A DNA stretch of 64,000 bases from Elusimicrobia bacterium GWA2_51_34 (GTDB taxonomy: Bacteria > Elusimicrobiota > Elusimicrobia > Elusimicrobiales > UBA9959). The notes below the pieces were generated by a model. It was not told where the DNA came from and did no database searches. It saw only the letters and a list, made by a program, of their open reading frames with translations. This document shows positions 18,520 to 25,608 of the stretch, in pieces. The translations under genes and the position numbers were made by a program. Where the stretch lies: NCBI GenBank assembly GCA_001799565.1, contig MGTS01000037.1, forward strand, positions 1-64,000, read 5' to 3'. The first letter of the stretch is position 1; every line of letters starts with the position of its first letter.

Positions 18520-19536
18520 ATGACAAAAAATGTACCGGAAAACTTTGGGCAAAATGCTAAAATGGGTTTTATGCTGAAGACGTACGGCCTGGAAATCTCG
18601 CTCAAGCGCGTTAATGACAGTATTACCGGGCTTTTACACGGCATTGACCCTTCCGTTTTTGACATCAACCAAATCCCCTTTAGTTTTATCGGCAAGGCCG
18701 CAAGAGCCCGGTTCTCAATTCTGATGGGCGACGCTTTAGGCCTTAAACGCCGGCTCTCGGAACGCGTGGGAGAAGTCGCCGAGCTTACACACACCGCCTC
18801 ACTCCTGCACGACGACTGCGTTGACAAAGCCGCCAACAGAAGGGGAATTGCCACGCTCAACGCTTCTTTGGGCTTCAACAAAGCGATACTTGTGGGCGAC
18901 CTGGTGGTGGCCCTTGCCTTTGAAAGAGCATCCGCCATAGCGCCGGGCATAGCCGAAGAGCTGGTGAGCGCGGTGCGCCGCATGACTGAAGGAGCGCTCC
19001 TGGAGGAAAATTCAAAAGGCAGGCGTGTGAGCGAAAAAGAGCTTGACCGGCTTACCGCTTTAAAAACCGGAGCGCTGTTCCGCTGGTGCGCGCTGGCGCT
19101 CACGCGCCTTGCGGAAAAACCCGCCCTGTTCGAACCCTGCGCCCGGCTTGGCGAGGAAACAGGCGTCTCGTTCCAACTCATAGACGACGTTCTTGACTTT
19201 GAAAGCGAGGCCTCAAGCTCCGGTAAGGACAGCCTTAAAGATATTTTCGAGGGCAAGCATACCCTGCCGCTTGTTTTGGCCCTGAAAGACAAAACTTCCG
19301 GCCCTGAACTGGAAAAACTTATTTCCGCTTTCTCCGCTTCAGGCGCCAGGGACATGGCAAGCGCCGCGCTTGCCGCCGCAGTAGTGACAAAAGGAGGTTT
19401 TGCCAAAGCGGCAAGGGATTCGGCGCGGCAGCGGGCGCGCGCCTCCATCTTTCCGCTTATAGAGCTTCTGCCCGAAAAAGAAAGCGCTGTTGAACTTAAA
19501 AATTACATAAACGCGCTACTTGAAAGAACGGCGTAA
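18520..19536 (+). CDS. Trans-polyprenyl diphosphate synthase
   Basis: Up to 338 residues. The first Asp-rich motif is DDCVD (in LLHDDCVDKAANRRG) and the second is DDVLD (in QLIDDVLDFE). These bind Mg2+-diphosphate for chain elongation of isoprenoid diphosphates. It resembles IspB-type long-chain synthases that make quinone side chains; product length cannot be read from sequence. The start is uncertain: ATGs lie in frame at 18520, 18562 and 18571, and none has a clear ribosome site. The later ones leave more promoter room between this gene and the divergent CDF gene. Confidence 0.88.
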   Translation: MTKNVPENFGQNAKMGFMLKTYGLEISLKRVNDSITGLLHGIDPSVFDINQIPFSFIGKAARARFSILMGDALGLKRRLSERVGEVAELTHTASLLHDDCVDKAANRRGIATLNASLGFNKAILVGDLVVALAFERASAIAPGIAEELVSAVRRMTEGALLEENSKGRRVSEKELDRLTALKTGALFRWCALALTRLAEKPALFEPCARLGEETGVSFQLIDDVLDFESEASSSGKDSLKDIFEGKHTLPLVLALKDKTSGPELEKLISAFSASGARDMASAALAAAVVTKGGFAKAARDSARQRARASIFPLIELLPEKESAVELKNYINALLERTA

Positions 19537-19542
19537 TAACAG

Positions 19543-19742
19543 CAGCGAATAGCGAAGTAGCGAAATAGGGGTTGGAGAAAGTGCGAAGCACAAGCCTGAG
19601 GCAGTGACTCTGGCCTGTCGCGGGCCTCTGGCGCCATCCGCGACTGTGCCGTATCAGGGGCTAAGCCTATCAAACGGCCAATTCTGTGATCAAGTTCCTT
19701 ATTTCTGCCCTCTATTCGCTATTTCGCCACACATTCGCTTAC
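19543..19742. repeat. Intergenic word hairpin (agcgaat/attcgct)
   Basis: Left words agcgaata, gcgaagta and gcgaaata (19551-19568) pair at word level with right words attcgct, atttcgcc and acattcgct (19713-19740). The interior holds gtgcgaagcac, shared with 21131 and 56246, a copy of gccgtatcaggggctaa (shared with 45362), and a final gatcaagttccttattt core. Confidence 0.75.
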
Positions 19743-19807
19743 CCATTGAGTTTTGTTCCCTTTTTTTATAGATTGTATGTATGTTTGAGGGTGCATGGAG
19801 GAAACTG

Positions 19808-20335
19808 ATGAAGAATAGACTTCTAATACTGGCGGCATTGCCGCTTTTAACGCTTGGCTTTGCGTCCTGCGGCAATAAAAATGTAAAAAAAGGCGGCGCA
19901 ACCGACATGATCACCGACACCGCTACCTCTCCTACCCTTGAGATGCAGGAAAGCACCGACACCGAGGCGGGTTTGCGCGGTGGAGAATTTGTTTCGCAGG
20001 AAAATATTGTAACCATTAATTTTGATTATGACACCTCCGTGCTGTCTGACGCGGCAAGGCAGGCCCTGCAGAATAACGCCGCCATACTGAAGCCCCACAA
20101 AGACTGGGTTATTATGGTGGAAGGCCACTGCGATCAGCGCGGCACGATTGAATATAATCTGGCGCTTGGCCAGAAAAGAGCCAAAGAGGCGCGCGACTAC
20201 TATATCCGCCTTGGCGTTAACAAGAATTCGCTTGGCACAATTTCCTACGGCAAGGAAAAAACTCTTTGCGAAGAGGAAACGGACGCCTGCTGGCGGACAA
20301 ACCGCCGCGCGGAAACCAAGGTAAAGGTGAAATAA
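19808..20335 (+). CDS. pal: Peptidoglycan-associated lipoprotein Pal
   Basis: 175 residues from the ATG at 19808, which has GGAGG just before it; an upstream in-frame ATG at 19781 is less likely. Lipobox LGFASC gives a lipidated Cys near residue 21. The OmpA C-terminal peptidoglycan-binding domain includes FDYDTSVL, VEGHCDQRGTIEYNLALG and RRAETKV. Pal tethers the outer membrane to peptidoglycan and is pulled by the Tol complex. Three bases separate it from cpoB, and tolB follows, so this is a Tol-Pal module lacking tolQRA. Confidence 0.95.
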   Translation: MKNRLLILAALPLLTLGFASCGNKNVKKGGATDMITDTATSPTLEMQESTDTEAGLRGGEFVSQENIVTINFDYDTSVLSDAARQALQNNAAILKPHKDWVIMVEGHCDQRGTIEYNLALGQKRAKEARDYYIRLGVNKNSLGTISYGKEKTLCEEETDACWRTNRRAETKVKVK

Positions 20336-20338
20336 TAC

Positions 20339-21091
20339 ATGGTAAAGCTAAAATATCTGCTTTTGTTCCCGGCATTTTTACTGACCGCGGGTTGCGTGGC
20401 CACCCAGCGCGACATGCTGCAGATGCAGAGCCAGATGGATGACCTGAACACCAATCTTAACAACATGCAGAAAAATCAGGCTGACCTGGCCGTGAAGATG
20501 GACAACCTCTCCACCAGCTTAAATATATTTTCGGAAAGCATGAAAGACATCATCGCCCGAATGGAAAAATTTTCCTCCCGCCTTGACGAGGTTGACTCCG
20601 GCATGAATAAGCGCGTAAACGCCATCGGCCAGACCATCAGGAAACAACAGGAAAACGTAGAAACCACCCTGCTTCCCGCAAAAATTTACAACGACTCCTA
20701 TTCAGCTTTTCTTAACAACAGCTTTGACTCCTCCATAAGCGGATTTAAAAATTACCTTTCCCGTTTTCCCGACGGAGATATGGCGGAAGGCGCTTATTAT
20801 TATCTGGGAGAATCCCTGTATTTAAAAGGGCAATGGAGAGAGGCGGCCCTGGCCTACGCCACAATCCTGGAAAAATATCCGAAATCCGCGCGCGTACCGG
20901 TAGTACGCCTTAGATACGCGCTTTCCATATTAAAACTGCCGGAAAACAAAAAGGCCGAGGCGGTAAAATACCTGCAGTCCATACAAACCGATTTTCCGAA
21001 GTCCGCCGAGGCCAAAACAGCGAAAGAATATCTTTCAAAGCTTAACCCGCCCAAAACCGAACCGCGCAAGGTAAAACCCGCGCAACAGTAA
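20339..21091 (+). CDS. cpoB: CpoB/YbgF-like Tol-Pal associated TPR protein
   Basis: 250 residues. The lipobox LTAGC predicts a lipoprotein, unlike soluble E. coli CpoB. A coiled coil at about residues 25-110 (MQSQMDDLNTNLNNMQKN) is followed by TPR repeats (SGFKNYLSRFPDGDMAEGAYY onward). CpoB coordinates peptidoglycan synthesis with outer-membrane constriction. The position between pal and tolB supports the call. Confidence 0.88.
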   Translation: MVKLKYLLLFPAFLLTAGCVATQRDMLQMQSQMDDLNTNLNNMQKNQADLAVKMDNLSTSLNIFSESMKDIIARMEKFSSRLDEVDSGMNKRVNAIGQTIRKQQENVETTLLPAKIYNDSYSAFLNNSFDSSISGFKNYLSRFPDGDMAEGAYYYLGESLYLKGQWREAALAYATILEKYPKSARVPVVRLRYALSILKLPENKKAEAVKYLQSIQTDFPKSAEAKTAKEYLSKLNPPKTEPRKVKPAQQ

Positions 21092-21094
21092 AAT

Positions 21095-21199
21095 AGGGGA
21101 TAGGGTTCAGGGTAGAGGGTTTAGGGGAGGGGTGCGAAGCACAATTCAGTAATCAAGTTCCTTATTTCCGTACTCTACCCTATCCCCTATACCCTTTAA
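21095..21199. repeat. Intergenic heptamer hairpin (AGGGTAG word)
   Basis: Five gap-free left units (aggggat, agggttc, agggtag, agggttt, aggggag) at 21095-21129. A core follows at 21131-21165 containing gtgcgaagcac and tcaagttccttat. Four right units (actctac, cctatcc, cctatac, cctttaa) lie at 21172-21199. The 35-base core is nearly identical to 56246-56280. Confidence 0.87.
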
Positions 21200-21211
21200 C
21201 AAAAATCAGCC

Positions 21212-22498
21212 ATGAAAAATATAATTACGCTGTCACTTCTGCTTCTCGGCACGGGAACGCTGCGCGCGGAGACGGAGGTTTATATAGGCGTAGAGGGCCA
21301 GAAAGAGGTTGCCAAAACCGCGCTTGCCCTGGCCTCTTTCTTACCCGCGCGTCCGGACTCCCCCGAAGACCTGGAGCTTGCTGAAACTTTCCGCGACATA
21401 GTGCGCTCCGACCTGATGTATTGCCGCTATTTTGAACTGAAAGAAGACCCGTTAAATCCCGCGAATTTAAGTTCCAGCCCCGAGGCTCTGGCATTCTGGA
21501 AAACCCTGGCAGGCAGCCTTATTACCGCAAAAGCCTCGGACCTGGGCAAGGTATGGACCTTTTCCGGCAGGATTTATGACCTGGAAACCGGCCATGTGCT
21601 GCTTGATAAATATTACCAGGGTGAACCCCGCGCTATAAGACGGGCGGCCCACCTTTTCGCGGACGACATCGTGCTGCGTCTGACCGGGCGGCGCGGCATC
21701 GCGCACTCAAAGATAGCCTTTTCAAATAATTCCACCGGCAGCAAAGAAATTTACGCCATTGACTACGACGGCGGGAACCTTATCCAGCTTACCCATGATA
21801 AATCAATAGCTCTGCTGCCGCGCTGGTCGCAGGACGCTTCGCGCGTTTATTACACCACCTACCGCTACGGTAACCCCGACATGTTTGAAATTGACCTGAA
21901 GGCCGGAAAGATCCGCCCTTTTACAACCTTTCAGGGCCTCAATATCCCCGGCGGCCTTTCGCCGGACGCAATGACCATGGTAATGACCCTGTCGCGGGGC
22001 GACGACCCCAATATCTACGCCCTTAACATGGTCACCAAATCGCTGAAAAAGCTTTTAACCAATTTCGCGGTCAGTTCCTCTCCCACCTATTCCCCCGACG
22101 GCAGGCAGATAGCTTTTATTTCAAACCGTTCCGGCAACCCGCAGGTGCATGTGCTGGACACGAACTCAGGCAAAATACGCCGCCTGACCCGCCTGAACTG
22201 GTGCGATTCCCCTTCGTGGTCGCCTTCAGGCGAATGGATAGTGTTTTCCGGACGCGAAACCGCGAAGGAGAAACTGAATATTTTCCTGACCGACCTCACC
22301 GGAGGACAGGTACGACGCCTTACCTATAAGGCGGGCAATAACGAAGACCCCTCCTGGTCCCCCGACGGCCGTTTTATATCCTTTACCTCCACAAGGCGGG
22401 GCCGCAGGGAACTTTTCATTATGGACTCCGACGGCAGCGCCCCCCATCCTCTTACGGAACTGGCCGGCAATTCCTACACTCCCAACTGGGGCCCTTGA
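21212..22498 (+). CDS. tolB: Periplasmic TolB beta-propeller
   Basis: 428 residues. The signal peptide ends near LRAE. The TolB N-terminal domain (about 20-160) is followed by a six-bladed propeller of PD40 repeats: IAFSNNSTGSKEIYAID, SPTYSPDGRQIAFISNRSG, DPSWSPDGRFISFTSTR. TolB binds Pal and TolA at the cell envelope. No Shine-Dalgarno is seen; the word hairpin ends about 12 bases before the ATG. The gene order pal-cpoB-tolB differs from the usual tolB-pal-cpoB. A weak ACCGCA/TGCGGT stem lies just after the stop (22504-22521). Confidence 0.93.
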   Translation: MKNIITLSLLLLGTGTLRAETEVYIGVEGQKEVAKTALALASFLPARPDSPEDLELAETFRDIVRSDLMYCRYFELKEDPLNPANLSSSPEALAFWKTLAGSLITAKASDLGKVWTFSGRIYDLETGHVLLDKYYQGEPRAIRRAAHLFADDIVLRLTGRRGIAHSKIAFSNNSTGSKEIYAIDYDGGNLIQLTHDKSIALLPRWSQDASRVYYTTYRYGNPDMFEIDLKAGKIRPFTTFQGLNIPGGLSPDAMTMVMTLSRGDDPNIYALNMVTKSLKKLLTNFAVSSSPTYSPDGRQIAFISNRSGNPQVHVLDTNSGKIRRLTRLNWCDSPSWSPSGEWIVFSGRETAKEKLNIFLTDLTGGQVRRLTYKAGNNEDPSWSPDGRFISFTSTRRGRRELFIMDSDGSAPHPLTELAGNSYTPNWGP

Positions 22499-22551
22499 GA
22501 AAAACCGCAAGGCCCTGCGGTCCAAATGTATTTTACCGGAACCAAAGACCC

Positions 22552-22581
22552 TTGTGATTTTCTTTACAGCTTTGGTATACT
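22552..22581 (+). promoter_or_regulatory. Probable sigma70-type promoter
   Basis: TTGTGA (22552-22557) and TATACT (22576-22581) are 18 bases apart, about 50 bases before the start codon of the secreted-protein gene. Confidence 0.5.
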
Positions 22582-22631
22582 TAAAAACAAAGAGAAAGCA
22601 GAGTAAACCGCAGGATAAACGGGAGGAACAT

Positions 22632-23120
22632 ATGGCTAAATCGCTAATAATATTAATGTTGCTTTTGGCGCCAGGAATGGTTTTCGCGGCGGATGAACTG
22701 GAGTTGAATAAATTTACGGCAGCTGATGTGATGACCGCCATGAGATCCATTCCGGTGGCGCTACCTGTGCCATCCGGGCTTATAGATGCCGCGCAACAGC
22801 CGCTCCCGGCCATAAAGATCTTCTGCAGCAGAAGGGACGTTTCTCTTTGGGGGAAGGTGACCGGACAGGGCGCCGCCTTAGGGTTTAAAATCTGGGATCC
22901 GGATATTAAAAACGGCGGATATCTTGCCAGAATTCCTTCACAAACTAAACTTTTCAAGTACGCGGGCAGTGACGAAAGCGGCCAGATAAAACTTACGCTT
23001 TACATTCCCTCAGAGGCTTTTCAACTTGCCAAGAACGAAAAATTTGCATCTATCATTTACGCGCTAGGCGATGGCAACGATACAGCCGACAAGTATAACC
23101 TTGACTGCGTTATAAAGTAA
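22632..23120 (+). CDS. Secreted protein of unknown function
   Basis: 162 residues from the ATG at 22632, chosen because GGGAGG precedes it at the right distance. A clean signal peptide ends at MVFAAD. The mature part is about 140 residues with three Cys and no motif I recognise. It appears monocistronic: own promoter upstream and a strong terminator downstream. Confidence 0.7.
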   Translation: MAKSLIILMLLLAPGMVFAADELELNKFTAADVMTAMRSIPVALPVPSGLIDAAQQPLPAIKIFCSRRDVSLWGKVTGQGAALGFKIWDPDIKNGGYLARIPSQTKLFKYAGSDESGQIKLTLYIPSEAFQLAKNEKFASIIYALGDGNDTADKYNLDCVIK

Positions 23121-23142
23121 CCTATATTCGGTTTTAAGGGAG

Positions 23143-23171
23143 AAACAGGGGCGCAAAACGCCCCTGTTTTT
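23143..23171 (+). terminator. Rho-independent terminator
   Basis: An 11-bp perfect stem (AAACAGGGGCG with its complement) around CAAAA is followed by a T run. It ends the secreted-protein transcript, and its distal end touches the stop of the convergent transposase fragment. Confidence 0.92.
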
Positions 23172-23670
23172 ACGGTTGAAAAACAGCGCGCAGCTTCTCA
23201 AGCATCAATGGCCAGAAGCCGAAAACGGCCACCTGGCCTCTGGAGGAGCGGAATTTAAGGTCGCGGTTGGCTTTCAGGGCGGAGGAAAGTTCCGCGTCCA
23301 GCAGTTCAAGAAACTCCGGTCCCAGGCGCTTGCGGCGCTCCGAAAGCATACCCGGGCTTACAACATCCTCCAACGCAAAATATTCCTGCCCGCAGAAGGC
23401 CTGGATGTAAGGGCTTTCCATAAATTCCGCCACGGCGTCCTCGTCGGAAATATTCTTAAGCTGCTTTACCGCCAGCAGACCGCAAGCCAGTCTTGAATCC
23501 TTGGCAGGACGCCCGTAGCCCGCCGAGAAATACCGGCCATAGGCGGCGTCAAGCCTCTCCCAGGGCAGCGCCTCCGCCAGTTTAAGCCAGCGGTTGCGGG
23601 AGGAAAGCTTGTCCCCCAGATGGAAAAGTTTCCCAAAAAGCGAAGGGTTGAATTTTTCAGAGCGATACAT
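23170..23670 (-). pseudogene. N-terminal fragment of an IS5/IS1182-type transposase
   Basis: 166 residues. The first ~125 match the DUF772-type N-terminal domain of IS1182-like DDE transposases (FHLGDKLSSRNRWLKLAEALPWERLD, GRPAKDSRLACGLLAVKQL, FMESPYIQAFCG). The catalytic DDE domain is absent and the last ~25 residues do not match, running into the terminator at 23143-23171. No terminal inverted repeats are seen. Most likely a decayed insertion; a retained DNA-binding protein is possible because the frame is intact and AAGGTAA precedes the ATG. Confidence 0.8.
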
Positions 23671-23708
23671 AAAGAATTACCTTATCGAAATAAAATCTAT
23701 TTCCATAC

Positions 23709-23795
23709 GTAAGCCATATGCTTTAAGCCATAAGCCGTATGCTTTTCCTAGGAATTAGCGCAGGCTATGGCTTATGGCCTACGGCATATGGCTAT
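23709..23795. repeat. Intergenic heptamer hairpin (ATAAGCC word)
   Basis: Five left units (gtaagcc, atatgct, ttaagcc, ataagcc, gtatgct) at 23709-23743, centre tttcctaggaattagcgc, right units aggctat, ggcttat, ggcctac, ggcatat at 23762-23789. Same word family as 30130, 45351 and 46583. Confidence 0.87.
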
Positions 23796-23798
23796 ATT

Positions 23799-24362
23799 TT
23801 ACTTTTCCGGCTTGAAGCATTTTCTGCAGCGGGCTTCATATTTCTCTCCGGACCCCACCTCTATCCTGCGGCTGCTGCCCGCAAGGCGCTGACTGAAATG
23901 AGCGGGGTTGCCGCAAACCATGCAGATAGCGAGGTTCTTGGTTATAAACTCGGCCACCGCCATCAGCCTTGCCATGTTTAAAAACGCTTCGCCGCGGTAA
24001 TCCTGGTCCAGACCCGCCGCTATTACGCGCTTACCCGAGTTAGCCAGCTCCTGGCAGACTTCCACTATTTCTTCCCCGAAAAAATGAGTCTCGTCTATTC
24101 CCACCACCTGGGTGTCAGGGGCGATTTCCTTCAGTATTTCCTTGGCGGTTTTTACGGGCCGGGCCGCCAGCACCAATTTGTCGTGCGACACCAGATGCTC
24201 CTTTGAGTAGCGCGTATCAAGGTGGGAATTAAAAACCTGCACCTTCTGCCTGGCAATATTCGCAAGTTTCAGGCGCCGTATCAGCTCCTGTGTTTTACCG
24301 GAAAACATACTGCCGCAAACCACTTCAATCCACCCCGACCCCGACGAAACATTAAAAATCAT
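23799..24362 (-). CDS. tdk: Thymidine kinase (type II)
   Basis: 187 residues. Phosphorylates thymidine to dTMP in pyrimidine salvage. P-loop GSMFSGKT near residues 17-24, DETHFF Walker B-type motif, and the zinc-binding pairs CMVCG and CRKC of the type II lasso domain. GGGAGGTAA precedes the ATG. Confidence 0.95.
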   Translation of the reverse strand: MIFNVSSGSGWIEVVCGSMFSGKTQELIRRLKLANIARQKVQVFNSHLDTRYSKEHLVSHDKLVLAARPVKTAKEILKEIAPDTQVVGIDETHFFGEEIVEVCQELANSGKRVIAAGLDQDYRGEAFLNMARLMAVAEFITKNLAICMVCGNPAHFSQRLAGSSRRIEVGSGEKYEARCRKCFKPEK

Positions 24363-24410
24363 ATAAAAATTACCTCCCGTTTGATGATACTGCTAAAAGT
24401 TTGCCGATAA

Positions 24411-24489
24411 GCTGGTAGGCTTGTATGCTGGTATGCTTTTAAGGAATTTCTTAAAAAGCCTACTAGCCTACCCGCATACTCGCCGCCTA
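24411..24489. repeat. 8-bp word hairpin overlapping the epimerase gene end
   Basis: Left units gctggtag, gcttgtat and gctggtat (24411-24434), palindromic centre ttttaaggaatttcttaaaa, right units gcctacta, gcctaccc and gcatactc (24458-24481). The right arm encodes the last residues (RRRVCG) of the epimerase. The same word occurs at 63679-63772. Confidence 0.85.
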
Positions 24490-25430
24490 CCTATTCTGCT
24501 TGAAAAATAATCCCAGGTAAGCCCAAGGCCCTCGGCAAACATCACCTGAGGTTTGAAGCCCAGCTCTCTGCGGGCGCGGGAAATATCAGCGTAGGTCTTG
24601 CGGATATCGCCGCGGCGCCTGGGTAAAAAGACTTTTTCTATTTTCCGGCCCAGAATACGCTCAAGCTCCTTAACAATATCCAAAAGCGAGATATTTGAGC
24701 CCGTGGCCACATTGTACGTCTTGCCGGAAACCCCGCTTGAGCGCGCCGCCCGCAAATTGGCGTCCACCACATTGGCGACGAAGGTAAAATCGCGCGACTG
24801 TCTGCCGTCCCAGTGTATCTCAAGGGGCTTGCCCTGCGCCGCCAGTTCCATAAACCTGGGTATTACGGCCGAGTAAACGGATTCAGGATTCTGCCTTGGC
24901 CCGAACACATTGAAATAGCGCAGCGCCACGGTTTCCAGCCCGTAGGTTTTGGCGAACACATGGCAATAATGCTCGCCGGCCAGTTTGCTTACCGCGTAAG
25001 GGGATACCGGCGCTGTCGGCAGACTCTCCCGCTGCGGGAACACGCGGCATTCCCCGTAAGCGGAACTTGTGGCCGCGTAAACGAAGCGTTTCACCCCCGC
25101 TTCTTTGGCCGCCATTAAAGCGTTAAGCGTGCCGGTGGCGTTATTGTCGTTGGCGGCGCGCGGATTGTCCACGGATTTAGGCACGGAGCGGAAAGCCGCC
25201 TGATGCAGCACATAAGTAACGCCCTTCATGGCGCGGACAAGGTCCCGCGGCCGGCGCAGGTCGCCTTTTACCAGCTCAAATTTTCCGGCAAGCGCCGCAA
25301 GATTTTCTTTCCTGCCGGTGGAAAAATTATCAAAAACACGCACCCGTTCGCCTATCCTTACAAGTTCTTCCGTTATATTGGAGCCGATAAAGCCCGCCCC
25401 TCCGGTAACAAGCCAAAGCCGTTTTTTCAT
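24468..25430 (-). CDS. NAD-dependent sugar-nucleotide epimerase (SDR family)
   Basis: 320 residues. Rossmann motif GGAGFIG (residues 9-15), catalytic S/Y-x3-K as SPYAVSK, HQAAFRSVPKS and RYFNVFGPRQ. These fit extended SDR UDP-sugar 4-epimerases of the WbpP/UDP-GlcNAc group. Likely makes UDP-galactose- or UDP-GalNAc-type precursors for surface polysaccharide; the substrate cannot be fixed from sequence. The C-terminal codons lie in a word-repeat hairpin, so the extreme C-terminus is probably not conserved. Confidence 0.9.
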   Translation of the reverse strand: MKKRLWLVTGGAGFIGSNITEELVRIGERVRVFDNFSTGRKENLAALAGKFELVKGDLRRPRDLVRAMKGVTYVLHQAAFRSVPKSVDNPRAANDNNATGTLNALMAAKEAGVKRFVYAATSSAYGECRVFPQRESLPTAPVSPYAVSKLAGEHYCHVFAKTYGLETVALRYFNVFGPRQNPESVYSAVIPRFMELAAQGKPLEIHWDGRQSRDFTFVANVVDANLRAARSSGVSGKTYNVATGSNISLLDIVKELERILGRKIEKVFLPRRRGDIRKTYADISRARRELGFKPQVMFAEGLGLTWDYFSSRIGRRRVCG

Positions 25431-25466
25431 TTTAATTATTCTCCCCGAAAATATAGTTTATCAAAA

Positions 25467-25608
25467 TATCAGTTGCAAGTCACAGGTCCCAGGTGTGGTT
25501 AGTTGCAAGTCTCATGTCTCAGGTCACAAGTAAAAAATGAGATTTTGCTTGAGACTTGTGACCTGTGCTCTTGTGACTTGTGACCAGCGTCCGCCTTAGG
25601 CGGACGCT
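25467..25608. repeat. Intergenic heptamer hairpin (AGTCACA word) with terminal stem
   Basis: Left units such as agttgca, agtcaca, ggtccca, agtctca, tgtctca and ggtcaca (25469-25529); right units acttgtg, acctgtg, ctcttgtg and acttgtg. A perfect 10-bp stem AGCGTCCGCC-TTA-complement (25586-25608) overlaps the lptD stop codon and may terminate lptD transcription. The same word is found inside valS (4484-4518). Confidence 0.85.

Noticed and set aside
18510-19448. Long open frame antisense to the polyprenyl synthase gene
   Set aside because: A shadow of a GC-rich gene with clear Asp-rich motifs on the other strand.
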